64,000 nucleotides of DNA from assembly GCA_938020505.1 (NCBI GenBank), contig CALIHR010000027.1, positions 62,001 to 126,000 of the forward strand, given 5' to 3'. The position numbers and the translations under genes were made by a program. Under the pieces are notes generated by a model. That model searched no databases and was not told where the DNA came from. It saw only the letters and a program-made list of their open reading frames with translations. Below are positions 9,637-18,008 of this stretch, piece by piece. Positions within the stretch are counted from its first letter, which is position 1, and every line of letters begins with the position of its first letter. This DNA is from an uncultured Actinobaculum sp. GTDB lineage: Bacteria > Actinomycetota > Actinomycetes > Actinomycetales > Actinomycetaceae.

Positions 9637-12036
9637 ATGGCCGAACGTAGACGCGGTCTTGGAAGAGGAATCGGCGCCCTCATTCCTTCCGCGCAAAGGG
9701 AGTCTAAAGACCGTCCCATTGACGTGTTCTTTGGCAGCGGTGTGACATCGGCGAGTCACGAGATCGATAAAGGTCCATCGTCAAAACCGAAGAAAGCGAA
9801 GAAGTCCGCTACCCCTAAGACCGCCGACGACTCTAAGGCCGGAGCAGCTGTTGAGCCTACAGCTAAAGCAGAAGAAGCGTCGAAGAAGTCGCCCGGCAAG
9901 AGAAGCCGTCTCTCTAGCGATGGCGATTCGTTGGGCATCAACAGTTCGTCTCCCCGGAGGGAAAAGAGTGAGGCAACCGGCAAGGAGAAAGACTTCAGCG
10001 GGGGAAGGGACGCTGACGCGAAGAAGGACATCGGCAGGAAGAAAGACGCCGACAAGGATCGATCATCCAGTCGGAAAACAGTTGTCGGCGGCACGGCAAC
10101 CATCGAGAACTCCGCTGTTGACAAGCGCGCGGACGCTGGTGCAAAAGCTGTGAATGCCGACGCGAAGGCCTCCAGTGATTTCGAAGAGGCCTCTAGAAGC
10201 GAGATGGAGGGGAAGGCGACGTCGCAGGACGCCAATCGTCCCGCGACACAAAGAGCAAGACGGACGGGCATGACCACAAACGCTGTGCCCGGGTCGACCG
10301 ACGAATTCGCGGAGGCGACTGCGAAATCTGTGAAAACTGTCGTAGAGCGCACGAAGATGAAAACTGCAGAACTTGAGCCTGTGGGGGCTGTCGTCAAGTC
10401 TGCAGAGTCCGAGCCCGCGGAACCCAAGGATTCGGCGGGGAACGAAAAGGATTCGGCGGAAAGCGGAACACGAGAAGGGCTGAATCAAAGTCCGGCTGTG
10501 CCCGATGGTGAGATGCAGACATCCCCCGCCGACTCGAGAGGGAGTGAAGGAATGCATCCGAACTCTGCTGTTCAGCACAAGACGAGCGTTCGAGCTTTCG
10601 ACCAAGCGGGCGCCGTTGAGTTTTCCGAGGAAATCCCTTCCGTGGACGTGAGGCAAAACAAAACAAAGGATTCGAAGAGTTCGGCGTCTCGTGACAGTTC
10701 GACGCCTGAAACGACGGGGAGTCCGGGAGGACAAGAGGCAGCTGACTCCGCAAGTCGACCCGTTGTTGCGGGCGCAGACGCCTCGAACCAGGTTGACGTC
10801 TCCGGTCAAGACGGACATTCAAGGCGAGCTGAAGCCTCAGAGGCGCGCGGCGACGTCGGCAACTCAGGGGTCGGTGACAAGCCGGAGGCCGGTGACGAGC
10901 CGGAGGCCGGTGATGCTGCAGAGGCCGGTGATGCTGCAGAGGCCGGTGATGCTGCAGAGGCCGGTGACGGCGGTGTTGCCGATGCCGTGGAGAGTGTCCG
11001 CCTTGTCAAAGGTGATGGTGGTGACGCCGAGAGCGGCGGCGGCACTGTGCTTGACAGCCACGTGGAGGACAACGGCGAGGCTGAAGCCAATGACGCCGTC
11101 GCAAAGGGAAGCAGCGGCGACGACGTTCTGGCGGAAGGCGCGAGTCGCGCTCAAAACGAACAAGACGAAGCGGACGAAGGCCTCGTTGAAGTTCCCGGCG
11201 CCACCTATGCGGAGCTCCCCCTCGACCAGATAATCCCGAATACGAGACAGCCGCGAAACGTATTCGACGAAGAAGAGCTTGAGGAACTGGCCGCTTCGAT
11301 TCGCGAAGTCGGAGTTCTTCAGCCCGTTATCGTCCGGCCGTTGGCGGCGCCTATTCCTGGGCAGCCAAAAGCTCGCTATGAACTCATCATGGGCGAGCGC
11401 CGTTGGCGTGCTTCCGAGTTGGCTGGCATTGAGACCGTCCCCGCCATTATTCGACATACGCAAGATGAGGACCTGCTTCGAGACGCCCTCTTAGAGAACT
11501 TGCATCGAGCGGAACTCAATCCGTTGGAAGAGGCGGCTGCCTACCAACAGCTGCTGGAAGACTTTCAGTGCACCCAGGAGGAATTGTCGCGTCGGATCGT
11601 GAGGTCGCGTCCACAGATCTCCAACACGCTGCGACTGCTAAAGCTGCCTCCTCTGGTCCAGCGGCGAGTGGCTGCGGGGGTTTTGTCTTCCGGCCATGCG
11701 CGTGCGCTGCTCGGTTTGTCTGACCCTGGCGCAATGGAAAGGCTTGCTCAAAAGATCGTCTCCGAAGGCCTTTCTGTACGGCAGGTTGAAGAGATCGTCG
11801 CCCTTGGCGATGAACCAACCGCCTCGCCAACTAGCGGACGTAGGCGAGCTAGAAGATACGGCCCCGAGCTCGGCGAATTGTCGAGTCGGCTGGCCGATCG
11901 CTTCGACACTCGCGTCAAAGTCGAAATGGGGGCGAAGAAAGGGTCTATTAAGATCGACTTCGCTTCAATCGATGACCTCAATCGCATCTTGGGCGTGCTC
12001 AGCCCCGGTGAGACAGGCGTCGATGTAGTGGAGTAG
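9637..12036 (+). CDS. parB: ParB CTPase / parS-binding protein with giant disordered linker
   Basis: ParB loads on parS, spreads as a CTP-dependent clamp and stimulates ParA. The N-terminus GLGRGIGALIP (residues 7-17) is the classic ParA-activating peptide. The conserved core begins near residue 525 (LDQIIPNTRQPR) and carries the CTP-binding motif GERRWRA at 586-592, then ENLHRAELNPLEEA, a helix-turn-helix (RRIVRSRPQISNTLRLLKLP, SGHARALLG) and a C-terminal dimerisation segment to residue 799. Between these is a ~510-residue low-complexity segment rich in Glu, Ala, Lys, Ser and Asp, with a GDAAEA repeat near residues 423-440. Most chromosomal ParBs are 280-380 residues, so this is about twice the family size. 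The frame is open throughout and uses ordinary codons, so I read the insertion as real. A start with RBS AAGGAG-like bases precedes the ATG. Confidence 0.95.
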   Translation: MAERRRGLGRGIGALIPSAQRESKDRPIDVFFGSGVTSASHEIDKGPSSKPKKAKKSATPKTADDSKAGAAVEPTAKAEEASKKSPGKRSRLSSDGDSLGINSSSPRREKSEATGKEKDFSGGRDADAKKDIGRKKDADKDRSSSRKTVVGGTATIENSAVDKRADAGAKAVNADAKASSDFEEASRSEMEGKATSQDANRPATQRARRTGMTTNAVPGSTDEFAEATAKSVKTVVERTKMKTAELEPVGAVVKSAESEPAEPKDSAGNEKDSAESGTREGLNQSPAVPDGEMQTSPADSRGSEGMHPNSAVQHKTSVRAFDQAGAVEFSEEIPSVDVRQNKTKDSKSSASRDSSTPETTGSPGGQEAADSASRPVVAGADASNQVDVSGQDGHSRRAEASEARGDVGNSGVGDKPEAGDEPEAGDAAEAGDAAEAGDAAEAGDGGVADAVESVRLVKGDGGDAESGGGTVLDSHVEDNGEAEANDAVAKGSSGDDVLAEGASRAQNEQDEADEGLVEVPGATYAELPLDQIIPNTRQPRNVFDEEELEELAASIREVGVLQPVIVRPLAAPIPGQPKARYELIMGERRWRASELAGIETVPAIIRHTQDEDLLRDALLENLHRAELNPLEEAAAYQQLLEDFQCTQEELSRRIVRSRPQISNTLRLLKLPPLVQRRVAAGVLSSGHARALLGLSDPGAMERLAQKIVSEGLSVRQVEEIVALGDEPTASPTSGRRRARRYGPELGELSSRLADRFDTRVKVEMGAKKGSIKIDFASIDDLNRILGVLSPGETGVDVVE
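10903..10956. repeat. 18-bp tandem repeat inside parB
   Basis: GAGGCCGGTGATGCTGCA is present in three exact head-to-tail copies (10903, 10921, 10939) with diverged copies on both sides. It encodes EAGDAA repeats. The unit is a multiple of three, so copy-number change would alter linker length without a frameshift. Confidence 0.9.
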
Positions 12037-12136
12037 AAACGCGAAACAGACTCCGACGGTGAGTCGGCAGTCGGTGTTGAATACTATATCACAATGTGTG
12101 GTCGTCAAGGCCGTTTTGTCAGTTTGTTTCTCACGC

Positions 12137-12166
12137 GGTTGGGGCAGGGAGTTCTCTGCCCCAACC
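12137..12166. terminator. Hairpin, possible terminator downstream of parB
   Basis: GGTTGGGGCAG (12137-12147) pairs perfectly with CTGCCCCAACC (12156-12166) across an 8-base loop. No T-tract follows on either strand, so it may act with Rho or simply protect the parB transcript end. Confidence 0.55.
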
Positions 12167-12637
12167 CAAGCTCACCTGGAAGATCGTTGGGGCCCCGAAA
12201 GGCTCTCTTAGTTGACATGGACTGACCTGGAAAGCCCAAAGCGATGCGGGCGATTCATGCTGCCTAAAAGGGCCAAACCGGGTTGGAAGCCCCAAACTTG
12301 CCTGGAGGATCAGACCGATACTGTCAGGATAAAAATGCTCGCGGAGATCGTCGGACTGAAAGGGCGCGTCAAGCTTGCCAGGCTGGAAGCGTTCGTCAAA
12401 GTTGCGAGGTTCGGAAGTTCACAAGACCGCCGGGCTGAAAAATGCATCTGTCTGTCGGGCCGTTAAAGGCGGCAGGCTTTCGCCGGACTGGCAGGCTTTC
12501 GCCGGACCGATGGAGTCCGACAGGTTGGAATGCGGGCAGGATGACCGTGAGGAATCTAGGCCTCGGAGGAAACGCCTAGAAAGAGATGCCCGGGAGTGGA
12601 TGATCGCCGTCGCCGTTGCTTGGGCATCGTTTGCAAT

Positions 12638-12743
12638 GGTCAGACGAATCTGGGGGTGCGACGGTGGGGATCCACGTGTCTGTTGGCGGGGAGCGGTCGA
12701 AGGTCAGACGAATCTTAGGGGTGCGACGGTGGGGATGCACGTG
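12638..12743. repeat. Two-copy ~41-bp repeat, 64-bp period
   Basis: A block beginning GGTCAGACGAATCT and ending CACGTG occurs at 12638-12678 and again at 12702-12743 with few differences. It is non-coding. Confidence 0.7.
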
Positions 12744-12873
12744 CAGGCGGCGGGAATCGGGATGCACGACAACGGGAACCCAGGCGTGACGCGGGAACCT
12801 AGTCGCGCTGCCGGGAACGCGCGTACGACGGCGGGAGTTTAGCCGCGCGGGCGGCGCCGGGTTCGGTCTTCAA

Positions 12874-13836
12874 CTATCGCCTGTCAGCTAGAGCCGCGTT
12901 TAGAATCTCCACGTAGAGATCGTCGACGGTTGTTTCGCTTTCTAAAGCACCGGCTGTTGCAGCTTGAGGGAAGAGCGAAGTCTCCGTCATTCCGGGAGCG
13001 ACGTTGACGTCGAGGATCCAAGGGCGGCCGGCGTCGTCGAGAATGAGGTCCGTGCGCGAAAGGTATCTGAGCCCGAGAACGGAATGAGCGCGCTCGGCGG
13101 CCTCTTTGACGGCTGCGGTGTGCTCTTCGGAAAGGCGAGCGGGAACGAAGTATTCGGCGCGCCCGGCGAAGTAGCGCGCGTCGTAATCGTAGGGCCCGTC
13201 AGTCGCGATTTCGACCGGAGGAAGAGCGCGGGGCTCACTTCCAGTTTGGACGACGGATACCGCCAACTCAGTGCCCTCGATGTACTGCTCGACTCGGGCG
13301 CGCTCGTCGTAGGCGAAACAATCCACCATGGCGCGAGGCAAGCCGGCCGCCGAGGCCACAATCGTCACGCCGAGCGCCGAGCCGCCCTGGGCTGGTTTGA
13401 CAACCAGGGGAAAGTCGAAACGCGCCTTAATGAGGTCGAGGACCTGGCCCACCCCTACCTCGCGGAACAGCTTCTGCGGAATCGTCACCGAATTGGGGAC
13501 GTTTAGGCCGGCGGCGGAGAGAACCGCGCCCGCCACCGCCTTGTCCGAAGCGACCCTGCATGCGGCAGGGGGTGTGCCGACGTAGGGCACGCCGACGAGT
13601 TCCAGCAGGCCTTGAAGCGACCCGTCTTCCCCGGTGCTTCCGTGGATGAGCGGCCAAACGACGTCGGGCTGCATTGATTTGAGGGATTGCAGAAGATTGG
13701 CGTCGACGTCAAGCACCTTGACGTGCATGCCCGCCTCGGAAAGGACCGCTGCAAGGCGGCGTCCCGAGTGAAGGGACACTTCGCGCTCATGCGTGAGTCC
13801 TCCTGCAAGAATCGCCACCGTGAGCGGCGCGGACAT
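12874..13836 (-). CDS. ddl: D-alanine--D-alanine ligase
   Basis: ATP-grasp ligase that joins two D-alanines for the peptidoglycan stem peptide. The 320-residue length is normal. Visible signatures are the N-terminal GGLTHEREVSLHSG, the dinucleotide-type HGSTGEDGSLQG, the lysine-bearing VKPAQGGSALGV in the ATP-grasp core, EGTELAVSVV, and the metal-binding end LDVNVAPGMTETS (the usual form is L-E-x-N-T-x-P-G-M-T). The ATG at 13836 has AAAGGAG eight bases upstream. It is convergent with parB and lies downstream of the aminotransferase gene on the same strand. Confidence 0.93.
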   Translation of the reverse strand: MSAPLTVAILAGGLTHEREVSLHSGRRLAAVLSEAGMHVKVLDVDANLLQSLKSMQPDVVWPLIHGSTGEDGSLQGLLELVGVPYVGTPPAACRVASDKAVAGAVLSAAGLNVPNSVTIPQKLFREVGVGQVLDLIKARFDFPLVVKPAQGGSALGVTIVASAAGLPRAMVDCFAYDERARVEQYIEGTELAVSVVQTGSEPRALPPVEIATDGPYDYDARYFAGRAEYFVPARLSEEHTAAVKEAAERAHSVLGLRYLSRTDLILDDAGRPWILDVNVAPGMTETSLFPQAATAGALESETTVDDLYVEILNAALADRR

Positions 13837-14127
13837 CTTTTCTCCTTTGGTCGGGGTGGTTGGTTTGCTGTTTAGGTTGGGATTGTCGGTTGTGGGTGGA
13901 TTGGTCGGGTTGGGTAGGGATTGTCGGTTGTGGGTGGATTGGTCGGGTTGGGTAGGGAATGTTGATTGAGACTGATCGGATTGGGCCGGGACCGTCGGTT
14001 GCGCGGCTTCGATTTGGTTGAGATCGGTCGGGTTGGGTTGAAGCTAGTCGGCTTGGTTGAGACTGGTCGGGCCGGATCGTCTGCGACGGGCGGCCGCCGC
14101 GGCGTCGTCAGCATCCTTGCGCCGGCC
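13837..14127. repeat. Intergenic region with 38-bp tandem repeat
   Basis: The gap between the aminotransferase and ddl contains a unit starting GATTGTCGGTTGTGGGTGGA repeated at 13881-13918 and 13919-13956. It then trails into diverged copies rich in GGTCGGGTTGG up to about 14080. It is non-coding on both strands and could vary in copy number between strains. Confidence 0.7.
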
Positions 14128-15474
14128 TTACACTCGCGGCCATGCGAACTCTCCCGGCGAAGGTTTGGCGCCGTCGTCGCCGCGCAGGCCGAACATGTCG
14201 ACGAGCTCAGCCTCCGCGCGGACCACTGTGGCCAGACGTTGGACGCCCTCGCGAATTCGCTCCGGCGTCGGATAACAGAAGGACAGGCGCATATGATCCC
14301 GCCCCTGGCCGTCGGCATAGAAGGCGGTTCCCGAAACATAAGCCACCAGATTGGTGACGGCGCGCGGCAACATGGCCTGTGCGTCGAGGCCCTCCGGCAG
14401 CTTGACCCAGGTGTAAAAGCCGCCTTCGGGGCTGTTCCAGGAACATATGGGCATGTACTCTTCGAGCGCCGCTTGCATGGCGCGTCCGCGTTCGCGGTAC
14501 ATCTCGCGATACTCCTTGACCTGCTGATACCAGTCATAGGTGCGCAGGTACTCGTTGATTGAAAGTTGCGCGAAGGTCGACGGGCACAGAAGCGCGTTCT
14601 CGTTGGCGAGGATGAGCCGCGCGGCGACGGCCGTGGGCGCCAACGCCCAGCCAACGCGGTAGCCGGGCGCGAACGTCTTCGAAAAGGAACCGAGGTAGAC
14701 GACCCCGTCGGGGTTGATCGACTGAATGGCCGGGATCGGATCTCCGTCGAAACCGAGCAGACCGTAAGGATTGTCTTCGACCACGAGAACGCGACGACGT
14801 TGACAGATTTCAGCGATGCGCGGGCGGCGCTCGGCCGAAAGGCACACCCCGCCCGGGTTGTGGAAATTGGGGATCGTGTAGAGAAACTTTACCGGTTTGC
14901 CCTCGGCCTCGAGCTCGTCGATGACGCGCTCGAGTTCTTCGGGAATGAGGCCCTCGGCGTCCATCGAAACGTGGATGACGTTCGCCTGATACGCCCGAAA
15001 AGTTCCAAGGGCCCCGACATACGAGGGGGCTTCAGCAAGGACGACGTCGCCCGGGTTGATGAAAATCTGAGAGATGAGGTCGAGAGCCTGCTGGGAACCA
15101 GTGGTGACGACGACGTCGTCGGCGTGTCCGCGAATGCCGTCGGGGCGCATGACCTCGACGATCATCTCGCGCAATTCATCGGATCCTTGGCCTGAGCCGT
15201 ACTGCAGGATCGACGCGCCGCGATCGCGCAGAAGGCGGCTGCTCATCTCCGCGAGGAACTTGAGGGGCAGGCCTTCGATGTTGGGCATGCCTCCCGCGAG
15301 CGAGACGACCTCGGGGCGGTTTGCCACCGCAAAAAGCGAGCGAACCTCGGACTGCCTCATTCCGAGCGCGCGGTCGGCGTAGGTGTTGTACCAGGGGTCC
15401 AGGCGTGTGCCGGCGGCAACGGCGGCGCGATTGGCGCTCGCCCGTCGGCCGGCGTTCCTCTGCTTGTCGCTCAT
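14128..15474 (-). CDS. PLP-dependent aminotransferase, class I fold (2-aminoadipate/MocR-type family)
   Basis: Cytoplasmic aminotransferase related to the catalytic half of MocR regulators and to LysN-type 2-aminoadipate transaminases. No GntR DNA-binding domain is present. Seen are EVVSLAGGMPN near the N-terminus, ILQYGSGQGSDELRE, TTGSQQALDLI (PLP phosphate cradle), YTIPNFHNPGG, VEDNPYG, and SFSKTFAPGYRVGW with the Schiff-base lysine at Lys266. I place the start at the ATG at 15474 because AAGGAG lies 6-7 bases upstream. An upstream GTG at 15501 would add nine residues and lacks a good RBS. Such genes commonly sit near parB in actinobacteria. The substrate is not predictable. Confidence 0.85.
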   Translation of the reverse strand: MSDKQRNAGRRASANRAAVAAGTRLDPWYNTYADRALGMRQSEVRSLFAVANRPEVVSLAGGMPNIEGLPLKFLAEMSSRLLRDRGASILQYGSGQGSDELREMIVEVMRPDGIRGHADDVVVTTGSQQALDLISQIFINPGDVVLAEAPSYVGALGTFRAYQANVIHVSMDAEGLIPEELERVIDELEAEGKPVKFLYTIPNFHNPGGVCLSAERRPRIAEICQRRRVLVVEDNPYGLLGFDGDPIPAIQSINPDGVVYLGSFSKTFAPGYRVGWALAPTAVAARLILANENALLCPSTFAQLSINEYLRTYDWYQQVKEYREMYRERGRAMQAALEEYMPICSWNSPEGGFYTWVKLPEGLDAQAMLPRAVTNLVAYVSGTAFYADGQGRDHMRLSFCYPTPERIREGVQRLATVVRAEAELVDMFGLRGDDGAKPSPGEFAWPRV

Positions 15475-15567
15475 GGCGTCTCCTTGGTCGACTGTGCGCA
15501 CCCCGGTTTCCGGACGCGTTCCCGCCGGGAGTGCGACCCTTCTAAGTTTGCCACGGATCGGCCGGAC

Positions 15568-16137
15568 TCACGCAGCCGGAGGAAGAAGGTCGTTGCAGAG
15601 CGCTTCGAGAATCCGGTCGCGAATGTGAAGCTTCGGCAACTGACCGGCGAAGCGCACCAGTTCCTCGCCCGCTGTGGACCGGTTCCCTTCCCGCATGAGG
15701 ACGATCATGGGGACAAAGTCGATCGTTTCAGCGAAAGCGCGGGAAATGAGCGGATCGAGCTCGAAAGCGGGATCGGGAGGGCGGCCGGATGCGTCGTCGT
15801 CGGCCCTCGAGGCAAGGACCGCGTCGACTTCGTCGACGTCAAGGACGACGCCGCGCACGCCTGCGATGCGCGAGAAGGCCGAAGTGAGAAGCGAGTCGGA
15901 CCCGGCGGGCGGCGAGGCGTCATTTAGGGGCAGGTTTCCGTCGGCGAGCAAACCGACCCTGCGGTGGGCCTCGACGACTCTGCGTTCGAGGTCGCGGACC
16001 ACCTCGTCGAAGATGACGCGCATGGGAACGGCGGGCTCGCACCAGCGTGCCGTTGCGAAAACGAGCGCATAACGCGGTCGGCCTTCTGACCCAGTTCCAA
16101 CTTCCTCGGTTCTTGCTTCTTCGGCTTTAGCGGCCAC
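15568..16137 (-). CDS. Unknown protein overlapping the DNA methyltransferase
   Basis: I do not recognise this 189-residue protein. The GTG at 16137 is chosen because GGGAGGAAG stands directly upstream and because it overlaps the end of the methyltransferase gene by 11 bp, which suggests translational coupling. Visible segments are ARWCEPAVPMRVIFDEVVRDLERRVVEAHRR (described here in pieces: CEPAVPM, then a charged helix), GVVLDVDEVDAVLASR, and a C-terminal IRDRILEALCNDLLPPAA. It has no signal peptide, no membrane segment and no convincing PD-(D/E)XK or HNH nuclease motif. Context makes a methyltransferase partner or restriction subunit conceivable, but nothing in the sequence demonstrates it. 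Confidence 0.6.
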   Translation of the reverse strand: MAAKAEEARTEEVGTGSEGRPRYALVFATARWCEPAVPMRVIFDEVVRDLERRVVEAHRRVGLLADGNLPLNDASPPAGSDSLLTSAFSRIAGVRGVVLDVDEVDAVLASRADDDASGRPPDPAFELDPLISRAFAETIDFVPMIVLMREGNRSTAGEELVRFAGQLPKLHIRDRILEALCNDLLPPAA

Positions 16138-17935
16138 GCTTCCTCCCTCTGTCCATGCGCCGACGCGACAGAGCCGCGGCAGCCGCGAAAAGGCCGCCGG
16201 ATTCGGGCGAGCCCGGCTTTGCGCTCGCCAGTCCGAGGGCGGCGTCGACCATTTCGGTTGCGCGGGACAGCTCGCCCCGCCGCAGAGCCCGCGCGACCAA
16301 GGCTTTGATCGACCGCAGTTCTTCAAACCGCTCGCTTATGAGCGTGGGCGAAGGGACGAGCCATCCGCGGGCTTCGCCGGGCTCCAGTTTGAGAATGCCG
16401 CCTCCGTAGCTGCGGCCGGAGAGCTCGGCGCTGAGTCTGCTCGCAGAATTGAGGCTGGCCAGGGGAAGCAGCTCCGTTCCCAAGCGGCGGAGTCCTTCCG
16501 CCAGACAGACTCCGTGGACGGAATTGAGATGGCGCACGCGGGCGCTGTTGGCCGCGAGGCGCGGCATTTCGGCATTCATCGCCGTCAAGAAAAGGTCTGG
16601 GACGGCCGTGAGCGGGACGATGTACCACGGGTCCCGCACTCTGCATTTGTATGCAAGGTCGACGCCGGTTTCGCTGCCCGCGCGAATGTAGTGCCGTGCG
16701 GCGGCGGACAAAGGGGTTCGCGGCCTGAAAAGCAGCGTTCCTCGGCCTTCTTCTCCCAGAGCCGCCAACGCCCTTGATGTGAGAGACAGCCCACGCAAAT
16801 GGGAGCTTCCCGCCGGGCTGATCCTGAGCAGGTCGCGGCGATCCAAGCCAAGCTCGCGGGCGCGAGAGGGTGAAAGCGTGAAATAGCCGTTGTTTCCGGT
16901 GACTGCTCCGAGTTTGACCGCGCCCCACTCGGAGAGCGGCGTCAATGCCGAAGAATCGCGCAGTTCGTCGAGGTCGGCAAGCGCGGCGGCTGGCGCGAGC
17001 AACTCGGTCCATTTGGCTTCCGGGGCGGCGGGCGCCCACGCCCTTTTGCCGCGGGCCGCGCGCGGACGCGGAGACGCGGCGGCCAGATCGCTCTCGTCGC
17101 GGACCTGGCGGACTGCGGCGTGCGATGTCGAGCCTCCGTATCCTTCGGCCAGCAGGAGGACGACGTCGGCTTGGGCCTCGTCGAACACCCGGCGTTCGAA
17201 AAGGACCAGTTCGATGCTCGAAAAGCTGTCGAAAAGGAAACGGCGAACGGGGGCTGCATAGTTGACGCTGAGCAGTTCGGCGGGAAGAACGAAGCCGAGC
17301 CTGCCCCCTCGCACGAGAAACTGGCAGGCGTGGACAACGAAGGGCGCCCAGCTCGAGGCGAGCGCCGTCAAGGACACCCCCGCTCGCAAGGCTGCCTCTC
17401 TGCCGGCAGTTCGCGAGGCGCCCGCGAACCCCTGATACCTGACGTAGGGAGGATTGCCTACGACGGCGTCGTAGCGTGCTTCGGCCGGAATTGCAAAGAA
17501 ATCGGCGACCTGGATATGTGCGTGCGCGCCGAGCGCGACGACGCGTTTGCGGGCAGCCGCCGCGCTCGGAGGGTCGACGTCCACTCCATCGACTCGGATC
17601 TCACGGGGCTCGGCCTCACAGGCCGCTGCCTCGCAGACTGCGAACTTTTCGCCGACAGGCCTCTCCTCGCAGATTTCCCTCTCTTCGCGGGCGGTTTGCC
17701 CTTCGCCAATCGCGGGCTTTCGAACGCAGGCCTCGACCGGCCGCGCCGAGGAAAGCTCGAGAAGCTTCATCGCGGCCGGCGCAAGGAAGGCGGCGTCGCC
17801 GCACGAAGGATCGAGGACGCTGTCACCCGCCCTGCGCACTGCCCAATCGACGATGAACCGCGCGATCGGAGCGGGAGTGAAAAAGGCTCCGCGAGCTTTG
17901 CGGGCGTTGGAAGCGGAGGCTTGAGACATACTCAT
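16127..17935 (-). CDS. N6-adenine DNA methyltransferase (TaqI/Eco57I-like)
   Basis: SAM-dependent enzyme predicted to methylate adenine N6 in a specific DNA sequence. The N-terminal half has RGAFFTPAPIARFIVDWA, the SAM-binding motif I DPSCGDAAFL (residues 42-51) and the catalytic motif IV NPPY at 161-164. The C-terminal ~300 residues carry repeated hydrophobic segments like a TaqI-type target-recognition domain. At 602 residues it is longer than a bare type II methylase and shorter than most fused type IIG enzymes, and no nuclease motif is visible at the N-terminus. Between motifs I and IV lies an insertion with short repeats (residues ~65-115). It is followed by an overlapping unknown gene. 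It could be part of a type II restriction system or a solitary methylase. Confidence 0.85.
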   Translation of the reverse strand: MSMSQASASNARKARGAFFTPAPIARFIVDWAVRRAGDSVLDPSCGDAAFLAPAAMKLLELSSARPVEACVRKPAIGEGQTAREEREICEERPVGEKFAVCEAAACEAEPREIRVDGVDVDPPSAAAARKRVVALGAHAHIQVADFFAIPAEARYDAVVGNPPYVRYQGFAGASRTAGREAALRAGVSLTALASSWAPFVVHACQFLVRGGRLGFVLPAELLSVNYAAPVRRFLFDSFSSIELVLFERRVFDEAQADVVLLLAEGYGGSTSHAAVRQVRDESDLAAASPRPRAARGKRAWAPAAPEAKWTELLAPAAALADLDELRDSSALTPLSEWGAVKLGAVTGNNGYFTLSPSRARELGLDRRDLLRISPAGSSHLRGLSLTSRALAALGEEGRGTLLFRPRTPLSAAARHYIRAGSETGVDLAYKCRVRDPWYIVPLTAVPDLFLTAMNAEMPRLAANSARVRHLNSVHGVCLAEGLRRLGTELLPLASLNSASRLSAELSGRSYGGGILKLEPGEARGWLVPSPTLISERFEELRSIKALVARALRRGELSRATEMVDAALGLASAKPGSPESGGLFAAAAALSRRRMDRGRKRGR

Positions 17936-18008
17936 ATGATGCTACGCGCCTCCGACAGAATTCGGAGGGGCGACGCCGGAAGCTGGCGTGCGACGCGGAA
18001 GTCTCCGG

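Larger units (their letters stand above)
12037..12873. other. Intergenic region parB-ddl
   Basis: About 840 bp between the convergent parB and ddl genes. Open frames here have no ribosome binding site or recognisable product. The stretch contains a strong hairpin (12137-12166) and a 64-bp-period direct repeat (12638-12743); the rest looks like degenerate sequence with many short G-rich near-repeats. Confidence 0.6.

Noticed and set aside
10063..10818. Long antisense frames within parB
   Set aside because: They are shadows of the low-complexity parB linker and disappear when its codon bias is taken into account.
12375..12842. 155-codon frame between parB and ddl
   Set aside because: No RBS or domain, and it spans the 64-bp repeat.
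15568..16137. Restriction endonuclease partner of the methylase
   Set aside because: No nuclease motif can be seen; position alone is not enough.
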